DNA of 64,000 nucleotides from Diprion similis (GCF_021155765.1 NC_060108.1:12993425-13057424); one strand, 5' to 3'. Shown: positions 14,201-28,113, numbered from the stretch's first letter. Notes: generated by a model from the sequence alone, not told the origin. Translations and numbers: made by a program.

Positions 14201-17200
14201 CATCAAATTCAGCACTCGTCTTACATAATTAAGAAACAAAAATTACAGTAATGACTTTTTTTTAGTAGATATATTTCTCATCAATTTTTCAAAGGACACG
14301 ATTATATTTTACGTATCACATCCATGGTTTGTATGTATACGTCCATATATCCATATCCCGATCTCGTGGGTGGATCACGTGTAAGAAGTCACCATAGATT
14401 TCGTAAGGAGATACATAAGCAAATTATTTCTACAGCTATAAAGTTGAAACTGAGAACCAGCAAGCGTCCACCTCTGCGAATCAGAACTACGCATAACGCA
14501 AGCTTCGTGTACCAGTTAAAAATCGGGTCAAGACAAATTCATCTGGGATCAGAAATGCCGGGAAATTCCGTCTTGCAAAACAGTCTTTACGAGCACAATC
14601 GCAATACCAAGGAAATCCCCGTTACGCAATTATTATATATGGTCAGTAATCACCATTCAGCGTTGCAACGCAGCGTTACCTAGTACACGCACCCCACGCG
14701 TTTGTGTCTGTCAAACGAACCAGGTCGCAAAAATTTTTCACGCATGAAGAATTTGTAAATTTTGAACCTGGTTAGATTACCAACTTCGTTCTTACATGCA
14801 ATACCTTCCATTCATATTTGTGAGAGAAAATGAGATATTAAGAATTAGTCTATTTGGAATAATTTTTAAGATTTCCGATAACCCCATATATTCCAATTTG
14901 TAGAATATTTGAAAAATAAAATCAACTCTCATTCTACTCTTCAGAAAAGTTCTTCTTACTCTTCAGAAAAGTATAAAACTTTTGTAATGATTACTATGGA
15001 AGAAAAATTGACAAAAATTGAGAAAAAAATTGAAAAATTGAGAAACTCGATTTATGATCAATTGAACTGGTATTTTTATCTGACATGATCTAAGTAGCAA
15101 TTTTCAAATCACACTTATTTGGTATCGACTATGCATAAATTATAATTTTGGATTACTTTAAAACAATTGAAAAACTTCATAATTGAGATAAATCCGAGTC
15201 TAGATTGATGAGGGATGATATTAACCCGGAGACCACAATTAATCTTACAAAAGTGATCTTTCCCACAAGAGATTTGTTGGTGATTGAATTTTTGAAAAAA
15301 AGTAACAGTAACGCACGTGTATTAAAGTCCTGTACATAGGATACTAAAATGCACATCATACGTACCTACGTAACATTGTGCATATGCCTGATCGTTTTTC
15401 TGCACTACATACAGACCGTTGCACGGTTACGTGTTTGAGATAATGTTACGGAGTGGTAAACCGGTTGTAAGTAACTTCGTCAGCACATCCTCCAGAGTGC
15501 CTAGATCACTTTCTCCCGGAACCCGTCAGCCGAAATGCTGCACAAGATAGGTTCCTACGACGTACACCAACCGAGAGGGACCTGAGGCCATGCTATATTG
15601 CACGACAATACGAAGCAGGATGCATGACAGTATTTTCCCAAAAAATGAGCAGCATTTTCCTCGCAAAATTCTAAGTTGCAACAAAATTGTATTTCCCGTT
15701 GATGATGGGACATACGTATGCGTGCAGTGAACGTTCATACCAAGACATATGAGTATTCGTGCCCAGCTCTTAGGTCCATACTTTTACGACTGAGTCGGTA
15801 TGATGTCAAGGTTGCAGATGTGGAAGATGGTTGACGAGACGGGTACGAGGTAGAGAAGAGGAAAAGAAAGTGCAGCCAGCGGGACGAAGACAAGGGGAAG
15901 GATACACAGTTCACGAGTCACGCTTCCTCCGGATGTGAGAAAACTCGTTAAACCAAGGAGACTCGAGCTGCGATCATGAGTCCCGAACTCTATCGATTAT
16001 AATCCATAATCGTCTCTTTCAATTTCTTCTGCTACAATCGCAATCGAACGATGTCGAAACATGGCACTTCTAATTAATTCCATGTATCATAGCGCGAACC
16101 AGGACCTGAAAATCGAAGACAATGTGTACATACATTGCGCGATTATCTCATCGATTCATTGAATAAAATTGTACACTGCAGCATTTCTTCACTCGAACTT
16201 TCCTTTTCTGCGAATAGGATCCTCTGCACATACCAATCACTAATTGTGTTTGACTGGTTCGGGATTGAGGGAGAGACGATGAGACGACCGTCAGCAGATA
16301 TGACAATATTGCGAAGCTGCAAAAATTCACACATCTCTTCCACCATATCATACCAGCATCGTATGCTGGTGTCGCGAAAAATGATAAAGAAAAAACCTTT
16401 TCCAACTAAATTACTAGATGAGAAAATAAGTGGCTGGCAGGGTACAGGAACTGGTTTTTATGATAGATCATCGTTCCATAATTCCAGGATGATGGAGTAG
16501 ATGACCTCAAACCCTAAACTGAGGCACTTCTTCGGTTGGAATACTCTCATCTGGTCATTTAACTCTATGAAAAACCGGAACTAATGTCGACTCAGTGCAC
16601 GCATCAAGCTTCACTGGAAACGCATTGCGACACTGGCCCTTCAGACCATGCATCACCTTTCTTTGCGTTTCATCTCTGCAGATCGAATATAAGCGTTGAA
16701 TTTATGTATATTCACGTAGAACCATCGCGAGGTATGCACTTCGTTTTTTCAAAGAATTGAAATGTTAATAAAAACACTGCTGGAAATATGCAAGTTCAAA
16801 ATTCAAATTCTAGCGATCAATCATCACAACATCATGCGTTGCTTCTCGGAGTCTGCGTCTGTCCTCCTTGGCAGTATTTTGAAACAACTTTAGGTCCGGA
16901 ATGGCGTAACAAAGCATTCGGGCTCACCCCACCGTCAACCACGAGTAACTACGGGTTTAACCAAAATACGTGGTAAGGAGCTTGAAGCAGTTGGATCAAT
17001 GGAAATTGATTGTGCAATGGATTACGGGTAAATCTAGCCTAGGTGAAGCTAGGCAAGGTGTACTATTCTCGTCAACGGACACTTGCGCAACTAACTCCAG
17101 CTCAAAGATCCTGGTTAGTGCATTGCACTTCATCTGATCTGTCACGGTGGGTACTCTGCATGCGCTGCACGTAATTGTTGTAGGAACTTCACGATGAAAG

Positions 17201-18377
17201 AAGACCATATTTTTATGCAGTATTGATGATACATTTTTTTCTTTTGAACTAGTTGGAATCCGGTGATGTACATCACGGTAGAGGTCCCATTTACTAGTAG
17301 TTTCAACGATAGGAAGAATTGAAAATTTCAGCGTCTTTACAATGATCTCAGCATCGAAAAATCCACTCTTTAATTCTGGTGATTTTCAATAACTGCTGTT
17401 CCTTCCTTCCACTACATCCAATTTCTGAAAGCAGGAAACTTTCTTCACTTACAGAATTTGTACATCAGAGGTGTAGTTAATTCTCATAATAAAGTGTGAT
17501 TCAGTTTCTCAAAGATACCTTTTTAATACGGTTTTCAATGCATTACGTATAAGATAATATTGTGTTTCACTGTATATCCTAATTTTCCTGAATTGGTAAA
17601 ATTACGACATATTACAGCAATGATTTCGCGCTAGGTGTGTTCATAGAAAAAACAATTATGTGAATTATTCAATTGTTTTATCGTAGTCCACCTGTATCAA
17701 AAGTGTATAAATATACCCGATACATGCTGAAAGACGTTTATCATTTGCATTCAAAAGTTCGATCTCACTGTGCGTAAAAATAATTATAGACACATATATT
17801 CCAACTTTCTTTCTTGATGCGAATTAATGTTGTTGTTGTTATTATTATTATTATTATTATCATCATTGTGATTTACCACATAACCCGATTGATTAAGATC
17901 GCTAAAATATTACCAATTTTAAACTCTCGAAATTTATACGTATAATCATCGACTTTATTACATAGTCATAAATTACTTATGGGATAATCAAAGTTCGATA
18001 AATCTTTGTGAAAATATATTTTAGCATTATCCATTGAGGATCAGTGAAACTAGAATGAAAGAATGCGGACTTAGGTTTTGTCGTCATTGCTCTATTACGT
18101 TATACCTAGTCCGTAGTTTTAGCAATCGCTGCTACGTTCATTCATAAACAAATGCACACTCTGTCGCCTTTCTCGATACTTTTTCTCCTACGTTATTCTA
18201 ATTCTCAGGGGGGATGCAGGCTGAAGAAAGGAGTCCGGTTTTGAGGTGACTCACCGAGGTTCAATCAGCCTTCGATGGATGCCTGGAGCCCCACCGCCGA
18301 AGAAAATCGAGGTGGTCGCGATCGCGGTTCCGTTGCCCCGCTGCACCAGCATCCCCGTGATGGGAACCAGTGTATAG
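11237..18377. other. intergenic, no gene recognised
   Basis: About 7 kb between the RRM gene and the promoter cluster of the scarface-like gene. It should hold the promoter and first exon of the RRM gene (probably between 11.3 and 12 kb) and possibly enhancers of the downstream gene. Reading frames of 60-130 codons (13856-14251, 14324-14683, 16135-16500) lack domains or splice context. A direct duplication of a 16-base unit (tactcttcagaaaagt) lies at 14934-14975. Confidence 0.55.
17828..17868. repeat. compound trinucleotide microsatellite (TTG)n(TTA)n
   Basis: Four TTG units run straight into about seven ATT/TTA units and end in CATCAT. It lies in non-coding DNA upstream of the scarface-like gene. 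Confidence 0.9.
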
Positions 18378-18628
18378 TATATAAAAGCTTTGTCGCGCAC
18401 TTTGGTCAACCTCAGAAGTGCCGGAGTTAGAGTCAGAGAGGATATCTCCAACCAGTGTGCGGAGGTATAACATATAAACCTGGGAGAAAGTGTTCGCGGT
18501 CATTCAGTCCTTAAACCATATACTTGTCTCAGTCTATGCACAATTCAGCCGAGGAGTATCGCTCAGCATAGTGGGCTTCTGGTCTACACCCGTATATAAG
18601 AGTTCCTCCGGTGTTCAAGTAGCTCAGT
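18378..18628 (+). promoter_or_regulatory. three tandem TATA + initiator core promoters
   Basis: Three TATA boxes are each followed about 30-33 bases later by an arthropod initiator-like site. (1) TATATAAAAG at 18378-18387 with GGTCAAC, A at 18408 (or CTCAGA at 18414). (2) CATATAAA at 18471-18478 with TTCAGTC, A at 18506. (3) TATATAAG at 18593-18600 with CTCAGTG, A at 18626. All three would feed one splice donor at 18664. Assignment to the scarface-like gene is inference from the clean acceptor just before its ATG; no other plus-strand gene lies between. Confidence 0.6.
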
Positions 18629-18663
18629 GTCCGTGGAGTGTTACGAGAAACGCCTCGCCCAAG
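18408..18663 (+). other. scaf: 5' UTR exon of the scarface-like gene (predicted)
   Basis: Non-coding first exon bounded by the initiator sites at 18408/18506/18626 and the donor AAG|GTGAGAA at 18664. It would be joined to the acceptor ggtttcag ending at 21908, eleven bases before the ATG at 21920, giving a 3245-base first intron. No start codon in this exon opens a convincing frame. Confidence 0.5.
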
Positions 18664-21600
18664 GTGAGAATATTTTTTTGAACATTTTCTTTTTTTTTTT
18701 TTTTTTTGAGAATATTTAAACTACTTTTCAATCACCAATTTCTTTATCTGAATCTCTTATAAACGTGAATATTATTGATTCACTTCGATTTGCAATTTTC
18801 CTCTTTTTTACAATCTATTTCATAGTTTCTCGGTCGCCAAATATTTTCGAATGGTTAAAACGCAATCATTTCATCGCAAAACTTGATTATCTTGATTTAA
18901 AAAAAAAATCAAATTCATATTTTATAATGCTGATATAAATAGCCATTGACAATGAATTCCACTACGGCCATTGGTCATTCAAGTCATTTGAATAATAGTA
19001 TCGGTGTATATTTGTTGAGGTTTTGGCCAGGAATTTAGGGCCATGCAAGGTACGTTGATTTCGTATATCACAGTCAACTGTACGAGTATCGTTCCAAATT
19101 TAAGTTTTAGAGATGCCGGTGAGTTCGGTCGGTTAGGAAACTGTGTAACTATGTCAAGTTTAAGTGAACTTCCTAAGACCCGTTAATTTGTGTTGATGGC
19201 GTAAGAAAGATGCTGGACTGCGCCAGCTGCAGCTCAGTCGTGAGACTATTTTAGCGGTTTTCTGTGAATTTTGAATTATGAATATACTCACGTAAACTCG
19301 TCTTTTTCTGCGATGAGCATGTCAGTTAGTTGAACTTCATATTAGTATAATATGTAATCAGGTAAACTCCCGAGTGTTTATGTGTCGTAATTAAGTTATC
19401 TTTGCGAGCGAATCAAATGTCTTTCTGCAAAAAAAAAAAAAAGAAAAACTGCAGCATCATTATATCTTTATATTTTTTCGATTACTTACTCAGGACCGTA
19501 CGAACTAAAACTAAAAATTTGATGGTCGTTAACAAATAAAATATGAGAACAAAATTGTTACTCCGATGATTTTACGAAAAAAAAAAACGTTATTCTGACC
19601 CATTTGTTTCTCTAAAGTAAATTATGTTCCAATCTGAAGTAAAACATGAATTTTTGTGAGTTAAATTTGGCTTCCATGCTTGGAGGTTTATTCCAATAAT
19701 CTTCCGTGATCGAGACGGAAATCCGTCTTATGAAAAACTATCAGGAATAGTATGAAAATTGTAAGAAAGATGAACCGTGAAATGATTTGCAAGGAATAAA
19801 AAATCAAAAGAAATCACATGTCTGTTATTGAAATAATCGATAGAACTAATCCAGGTCATTATAGATAAACCAAAAGTATATTGTTAGTCTTGTTTGATAA
19901 ACTTTACTTCATTCAGATTCATTAACATACAATAGCTTCTCCCGCCTGTACTTCCCAAGTAACTCGTCAAGACCAAGGCGCGATATAATATAACATACGG
20001 GGTGAATAATTAATTTATAAGAGAAAGTTAAAATCAGTGAACCGCAAAACCCCGTGGGAGGATCGCTGACGTACTTCTTATGCACGTTTGACAAACATGC
20101 GTGTATACGAGAGTCCCTTTTTCAGGAACCAATAAATACCGTAAAACTTTCCCTGCAACTTTTTGCAGTAGATAGGTATGAAAAGACAATACGGTGAATT
20201 TTCGATAAAATATCATTTGACCGAAAATTTTAAATTTTTTAGCCCATCGTTTTCTCAATATTTTTTAGATTATAATAGATTTATGGCTCCAAAAGAATCT
20301 CGATTCGCATATACGTAAGCGGGCAGTTAAATTGTTAAGGATAAAATTAACGATGCGATTTCCTTGTCAAATTCGGCGAGAATTACATCACCATACTACT
20401 TTCTCCGTGCGATACGAATGCGGTTGTATGTACCTACACGAAATGAATTACCTATATGAATTCAATTATCCTGCTAGGCTGGCGCTACAACAACACAGAG
20501 TTATTGCGACATTGGCAATTCCTATACATGTAGATAGTGCGTGAAATTTATGTAGGCTGATGACTTTTGGCACATACTTCATACTTTCTCCCGAAACGAA
20601 TCCTCTGATTTCGGTATCATCTGATTCAGTTGAAAGTCAGCCCATCCTGTCACCTCCAACTTCAGAATTAAAGTAAAACTGTGCCATATAGTCAGCGAAC
20701 CCAGACCACCAATTAGTAGAGAGGAAATACAATTTTTATGCTTCAAGAAGTTGCACTACTGTGAAAAAATCATATGTGAATTTGAGAAACCACGTACAGC
20801 GATCTCGATTAGAAACTCGTCCGCTTTGATGTGAAGACTTTTGACAAAGGACCCTTCCATGGGTCACTGACCAGGAATGAAACTTGTTTAAAAAAAACAA
20901 TCGGTACAAGAGAAAGGCGAAAGATGATGCACTTTCTCGGCGAGCCTTGGCTTGCTCGTAAAACCGTGCAGAGAAATTACTGCAACTATTATTGAAAAGC
21001 TGTTGAATCGAAAACGATGAATAGCAGATGTAGAAAATTCAGTCTCTGTAATTACATAAGTTGATCGAAAAAATGTATATCCATTTTCTACGAAGCTGTA
21101 GCTGGAGAAAAGTCCCTTGTTGGTTTATATAGGAACTGATAATGAAAGAAAAACTAACTCGTGTTTTAATCAGTGGATGTCCGAGATATTATACTGCGTA
21201 GGTTGTGTGAGATGACAATTGGAAATCTTTTAGTGCAGAAGCGAAACTGTGTTTTGCGTTAGTTAAATATTATGAGATCACAGCCAAATATATGTATGAG
21301 ATGAAAGTCGAGATAGGGAAAGTCAACGTTGACTTTCGCGAGTTTATGCCGAGAATCTATAGCACATGCAAAATTACTTTCGGCAATCAAAAACAGATAC
21401 AGATTACATGGACAGGCGATGGATGTAGCGCAAACCCACCCACGCACGCCCACAAATCCAATATCTGTAGGAAAAATCTCGTAACACTTTTGAAATACAT
21501 GGTATACGTAAACACACTTTTGATTTTGCGAAAGCTCATCGTTTCGAAACACCGCATTATTATATATGCACTTGCAAATCTTCCGTGAAATTTTTGGCAC

Positions 21601-21919
21601 GATTATCCATTTATGGTTTGCGAATTTCGAAATACCAACACATGTGACAGAATAAATAATTCTCTAGCAAACTAGGTCCGAGAAAATTGAGAAACACGTC
21701 TGCATGTTCGGACGTTCCCAAGAGTTCCAAATTTTAATCTAAAAGTGTCATCTTCATTGACAGGCTTAGAGAAATTCGTGATGCTGCAACGTCTATTTGT
21801 AATTTAGTGAAGATAAATGGATGAAACCTGATTTTATGAGAACGATAGGATCAAGCTTGACGAGAAGTGAACCCGACAGTGAAAGCTGAAATAGGTTTTT
21901 GGTTTCAGAGTGAAAAACA

Positions 21920-24900
21920 ATGTGGCGAGTTATACTGGTGAGCCTGCTGGCGCAGTGCTTGTGTGCTGATCAAGTTTCATACGGCACATCATCGTTCCTC
22001 CAAAGTTCCTCATCTTCAAACCAACAACAACATCAACAGCAATGGTCGTGGCAAGATACGGGTAAGGACCTGCTCGCTGCAGCGAACACAGAACAGGAAG
22101 AGGCCTTTCACCCAGTGACCTTCAATGCACCTGATGCCCTCCAGCAAGGACAACAGCAAAGTGATCTGCAGAACGTCGATACGAACTATCCACAGTACAA
22201 CCCCAATGTACAGCAAGATAGTAGCGGTGTGGCTGAGGCCTTTGAACAGCATGGCATTCAATCGGTAAGGATCGTTTTGGGTTCAGGCATTTGCTTAAGG
22301 GTCCTAGAAAAAAAGTATGTAGATTAACTTGGGAAAAAAATTCCTCTGTCTTGCAGGTAGACACTGTCATTGATGATATTCTCGTATCGAATCGACAGGG
22401 TCGCAACTTGGAAGGCTACGACGAAGTATACTCAGATCCGAACGTAAAAAGCGCTCTTCAACTTGGCAATGACACCGTAGCACGTGCCTACATCAAGGAT
22501 AAGCTGTGCTCGCTTGGCCTCATGAACGTAAGTATCAATGATGCGATTGGTCTTGTCGATCCGTCAACTGGAAATTTTACTGGCAGGTTATGACGACGTT
22601 TTTTAGTATTGTGCATGACAAACCTGTTTTTTCATTCACAGTGTGACAATCCCGAAGGAAGACGTCCATATTACTCTCCACACAGAGACATCCAGCCACA
22701 GGAAATCATTTACGCACAACCTGTCACCATCAAACCTGTTGGAAGGCCTCTTCCCGCAATTCCAGTGAAACGCCCGTACGGACCACCGAGGCCAGTGCCT
22801 GTTCCTCCAGGCTTTAGCTCTGGTCCTCCGGGACCGATATACTCTGGACCATCAGGGCCCTTCAATGGACCTCCTGGATCCTTTTCTGGACCACCCCCGT
22901 CATTCTCAGGACCGAGCTATGGACCTCCGCCCAGTTTTAGTGGCCCGTACTCGGGCTTCAAGAAGCCGGGACCAATCTATGACTCCAAACCCATCTACGA
23001 GGGTGGATCTTCATTCGATGGAGGGCTTGAGTACGAAGACAAGTTCATTGACAAGAAACAACTCGTCCTTAATCAGGGATTGGGGTCCGGAGTGCAGCAA
23101 CATGTCCATCACCACTACCATCATGGTGAAGATGCCAACAACGGAGGCAAGGCTCCAACTGTTGTGGTCAACAACCCTGGCGTAGTGTCTGGGACTCCCG
23201 GTTCCATCATTGGACCTGGTCCCGTTGGTAATAACGGATTTAATAATTACGGATACGGACATGGGGGTGGCAGTTACGGTAGCGGCGGGGGATTCGGGAA
23301 CTCCTTCAATGAGTTCGAAAGTTTCAAAAAAGAGTTCAAAATCAAGACTCCGTCCTCTGGCAACAATCTGATCGGCTCTGGAAGTAGCAATTACGCGGAT
23401 AGATATCCGAGCTACGAAAAACCGCGACAGGATCCAGCCTTCAGCACTGGCAATATTAACAAAGGATTCTCAACAAACAATTACGAGACCGGCAAGCAGT
23501 TCAATTCCGGATTTGGCAACAGCCAATACGACTCCAGTTCATCGTCATCGTATAACGGTTTCGGGTCCAGCAACAGTTTCGGGTCAAATAGCAACAACTT
23601 TGGGTCTAACAGTAACGGAAACTTCGGATCCGGAAATGGTTTTGGGTCAAACAATGGATTTGGGTCATCAAACGGTGGAATCGACAGCGGTTTTTCGTCT
23701 TCCAGTTACGACGATTGCGTTTGCGTGCCGTACGAGCAGTGTCCGACTGTTGATCAGCTCGGACGAAAGGATGACCTCTACCTAGCCATAGACCCGAGGA
23801 ATCTTGGTAAAAATATTGAGGCAGAAACCGTTGAGGCTGTTCTAACCGATGGAAATGGTACAATGAGCGTTGTCCGAGTACCTAAAGGAGTAAACGTCAC
23901 GGAAGAGGCTGAGCACACGATGGAAGAGAACAAGAAAGCGTTGGAAGCAAATGCTGAGAAAACTGACAATAAAGATGAAACGAAGAGGTCCAAGAGAGAC
24001 GTTAAAGAAGTCGCAGACGAGAAAGTCAAGAAAACCGACGCACAAGGGGTAAGGCACTAAACAACACATACTATAAATTACATAAATTGTAGTCTGTTAC
24101 CATTTGCCAAGTCGAGGGAGAACTCCATTAATGGTTTATCAAGAATAGTAATTCCTTGATTGTTTGTGACTGGGTCAACTTAGTCAAGGCTAAGTATGTT
24201 TATACCTCAAGCTTGGCAATTGGTAGGAGTTTCTAAGAGCATGGGTTGTAAAAATATAATTCCATAACGAAGAATAAGAAGGATGAGGGAAGACGGTGTA
24301 CGGCTTTTAACGCTTTTTAACGCTTTCTATAACATTAATGCACTTTCGCTCATTTCCAATAACTCTGATTTTAAATCTCATGACCTAAACTACACTCCAC
24401 TTTCAAATTCCGATCAACACCTCGGACGAAACTACCTGATTCCACTTCACGTTCCCCGGTCACGTCATATCACCTCACCTCACACCCTACCAGATTACTT
24501 CGTCAGTCTCAGGGGGAAAACAATACAGCGACTCAAGTCAACCGGGAACATTACACAAGTTGAAGATACATTTCACCGTCCAAGGTCACGCGATCAGCCA
24601 TCGGCACAATAAAAATGCGAATCATTTGAATCGAGTCCGAGTAAGCAAGGGCCCGGGATTATCATGTTGGTTGGTATCGTTTGGTTAGTGTTTTGGAATA
24701 GCGGCGAAAGGCGTAAAAAGCGAGGAGTATCTAACCAACGTGCTAACCCTCTGCATCCGGGTCGTTGTAACTCTACCACGTGGGTGAAATATTTGCAGCG
24801 GCTGGTCGTCGGCGACCTGGACTCCTCGAAATTGAACCTGAAGCCGACCTGGGGCGTCAGTTTTGGACTGCCACAAGGAGGAGCCGGCTACCCAATAAAC

Positions 24901-27900
24901 CCCTACGGCGGAGATTCGCTAGTAAATCCCTACCCGGGTTACGGGGGCGGAAGTCAGGGTCTGAACCTCGGGCTGGTCTCAGTGAATCCGTTAGTTGCAG
25001 TTCAAGTGACAAAAGACGAGTACGGTGATAAGGTAGTCAAGCCGTTCGTCAACCTCCACGTCACTCCGAATCACGGACTAGTCAACAAGCTCGGCGACCT
25101 TCTCAGCTACAAGAAACAAATCCTCCTTGGGAAACCAGGCGGCCATTATTACCCGCAGCAATACCCCATAGGACCCCCTATATACGAAAAGCCATTCGGT
25201 CACCACTACCCGAGTCACGGGGGCGGCTTCGGTGTAGTTTATCCCAGTAGGCCACACTACCACCATCAACCCGTGTACAAGCCCCATTATTCCGAGGGTC
25301 CTTATGGTCAGCCCGGCTTTGGTCAAGGCCCTGGTGGATATTACCGCGAGGACAACGACAACGACTACGATTACTCCGGCGAATACGGTGATTACACCGA
25401 GGACTACTACAGGAATGTGAGAGCAAACGATACCCAGAAAAACGTCGGGGCTTACAATGAAAAATTGCAGAGCAGTTACGATAGCGCAGAAAATGATTGG
25501 AACCCGTCGTCGTCATCGAGAGCGCAGAATGTTCAGTCTCAAAAGAAAGGGGACGAACGCGGGGGGCGAGTAGCTTTCCCGGAAAGGCGAAAACGCGATG
25601 TTAACCAAGTCGAACAACTGGCTCAGGAGGTAAGAGCTGGGAGTATTAGTCGGTGAGCTGAATAAAAGCCTCTGAGGATGGCCGCGGTGAACACCACGAT
25701 GAGGACAGACCTGACCGGAGACACGCTCACAGAGCTACGATGATTACAAACAGTTTACAAATACTTAAGAATATTTTCAAGTTCCTTTTTGCTATCTCTC
25801 TTGCTCTCGATGTATGTATGTATGTACATCGTATGAGCATATGTATACTTCCTTCACTTTCTCTTCGCCCATATCTCTGTATATCTCTTTCTTTTTCACA
25901 CAAACACACACTCTGTTTCTTTCTCTATATTCTTCTCTCAGTGAAAGTCTTTACGTACTTGAATGACATCGCTACTAAAAACTGACTATCGACTAATCTT
26001 GGTACGCCGGCGAATTCTTTTACTTTTTACAAATTTACTATCAGTTTGATTTATGGCGGAAACTTATTAACTAGTGTACATACAGACGATTAATTTCTGA
26101 ATGCATTGCGCTCTTTTTCTTTCTTTCTTTTTTAATTCGTTTAATGGAAAAACTATCGACTATACTTATACCTAGTCTCGCTAATGGACTTTCGCCGTTT
26201 GGTACTGCAGTACTAACATCGTATATTTATAGCAAGTAGAAAGCATGACGAATCTATATACTATATACATGTATACCAGTATGGCCTTCATAGCACAAGA
26301 CCATTTGCTTTTTTGACAAACCAATTTGGTACAGTAATCAGACAAACCTGAGCAATTAGTTCATCTACGAAAGAAAAAAACTTCACTTCTTCAGATTCGA
26401 AAAATATTTCTATCTGCAGATTTATCATTACGATTATAAGTATGGAATTTGAATACATGTCGAGGACCATCCTGGTATGTGTGCATATCTCACTTGCCAT
26501 AAATTGAAGTACACGATTAAAATCGAAATATATACAAAGTGATCTAGCACTAAGCTACTTAATTTTTCAAATTTTCGGTGCTCGACTGCAAAACGTAAGT
26601 CTGTAAGCATTGCTTCTGGTATTACGAAGGTTGCGGGAAACCTGATTGGCTTTTCTTCCACTACAAATTAACTCTTGAGACGCGACAAGCCGAGGAATTC
26701 AAAACGCGAATTCATGCAAAGACTTAATATTTTCATAGCATATCAAAAAAACTTTAGCAAATCCGTATAAAAGAAATCGCGTTTTGATTAACAATTCTCG
26801 AAACGTGAAACCCAAGAGTGTGGGTACAACCTGATTATTAATTCTAAAAACGACCAAGCTCGGTGAAGAACTTTTGAAAACAAAATATAAAACAATAGGA
26901 AAGGTACTGTTTGAAACCGTTTATGAAAAAATGCAGTACTTCTTAGCTTGGCCATTTTTGGAAAAACTACTTTTGTTCTCATTTAACAGAACTTGACGAA
27001 CTATTTTTTCGATCACAGAGACAATTTGGACGTCCACCAGTGTGCGGACCACGTCACGTGTGCTGTCGTAAGCAACAGATAAACTCTGGAAGGCCCAGTC
27101 GCAACGGACAATGTGGAGTCCGCAACAGCCAGGGTATAAATGGGCGTATAAAGACCCCATCCCACATTGATGGAGACTCTGAATTCGGTAATTGTTATTT
27201 TTTAACGTTGCATTACTTTGCACATTTGAATAGCCTTGAAGCGTTTTGCCTGTACATAAAGTACGTTTGCGAAATAAAAAGTCTAATCTTTGAAATCACT
27301 TCCAGGCGAGTATCCTTGGCAAGTAGCAATCCTCAAGAAAGACCCCAGCGAGAGCGTTTACGTCTGCGGTGGTACCTTGATCGGTCCCCGTCACATATTG
27401 ACAGCGGCTCATTGCATAAAAACTCACAATGGACGAGACCTCAGGGCGCGTCTTGGAGAATGGGACGTGAATCATGACGTTGAATTTTTCCCGTACATCG
27501 AACGCGACATAGTCAGTGTGATAGTGCATCCGGAATTCTACGCTGGTACCCTCTACAATGACCTCGCAATCCTGAAGCTCGACCATGACATCGACTTTGA
27601 AAGGAATCCACACATCAGTCCGGCCTGCCTCCCAAATAGACACGATGACTTCACCGGCACCAGGTACATACGAGTTTGAAGAATGTTGAAGTATTCTATC
27701 CTGCAGGAGCCTCTCGGATGTACATTCCGCTAATTTCTCACTTTTTGCACAGGTGCTGGACCACGGGATGGGGAAAGGACGCCTTTGGTGACTTTGGAAA
27801 GTACCAAAACATCCTGAAGGAAGTCGACGTTCCAGTACTCAGCAACGCGGTCTGCGAGAACCAAATGCGAAAGACCAGATTGGGGTACAGCTTCAATTTG

Positions 27901-28113
27901 CATCCAGGTTTCATATGTGCTGGTGGTGAGGAAGGAAAGGATGCCTGCAAGGGTGACGGCGGTGGCCCGATGGTCTGCGAACGTCAAGGTCGCTGGCAGT
28001 TGGCTGGTGTCGTATCCTGGGGAATTGGATGCGGTCAGGCAGGAGTTCCCGGGGTTTACGCGAGAGTATCGCACTATCTTGACTGGATCCGACAGATTAC
28101 GAGCCAGTTCTAA
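21920..28113 (+). CDS. scaf: inactive CLIP-domain serine protease homologue, scarface-like
   Basis: Secreted, catalytically dead serine protease homologue; the Drosophila relative Scarface acts in epithelial morphogenesis. Coding exons: 21920-22264, 22357-22527, 22642-24048, 24799-25629, 27019-27187, 27306-27663, 27753-28113; 1213 residues. Signal peptide MWRVILVSLLAQCLCA, then a Gln-rich stretch. Residues ~190-530 are Pro/Gly then Gly/Ser/Asn-rich low complexity. The first half of a CLIP cysteine set (CVCVPYEQC, ~531) is parted from the second half (CGPRHVCC, ~928-936) by about 390 residues that contain the basic sites RSKRD (~622) and RRKRD (~905). The protease-like domain starts at ~975 with GEYPWQVAI. 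It keeps His (LTAAHC, ~1010) and Asp (NDLAILKL), but the catalytic Ser is Gly (GDGGGP, ~1163), so no proteolysis is expected. The exon 4/5 join is the least certain boundary (acceptor atttgcag before 24799 chosen for phase). The class is secure; the name scaf is a judgement from architecture. Confidence 0.88.

Noticed and set aside
22016-24069. Several minus-strand and alternate-frame ORFs inside the scarface-like exons
   Set aside because: They are shadows of a GC-richer, low-complexity coding region; the plus-strand frame carries the signal peptide and conserved domains.
24664-24798. In-frame extension upstream of exon 24799 as coding sequence
   Set aside because: The frame is open, but no well-formed phase-0 acceptor precedes it, whereas atttgcag at 24798 gives phase 0 and a good splice site. 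Retained as an uncertainty in the gene entry.
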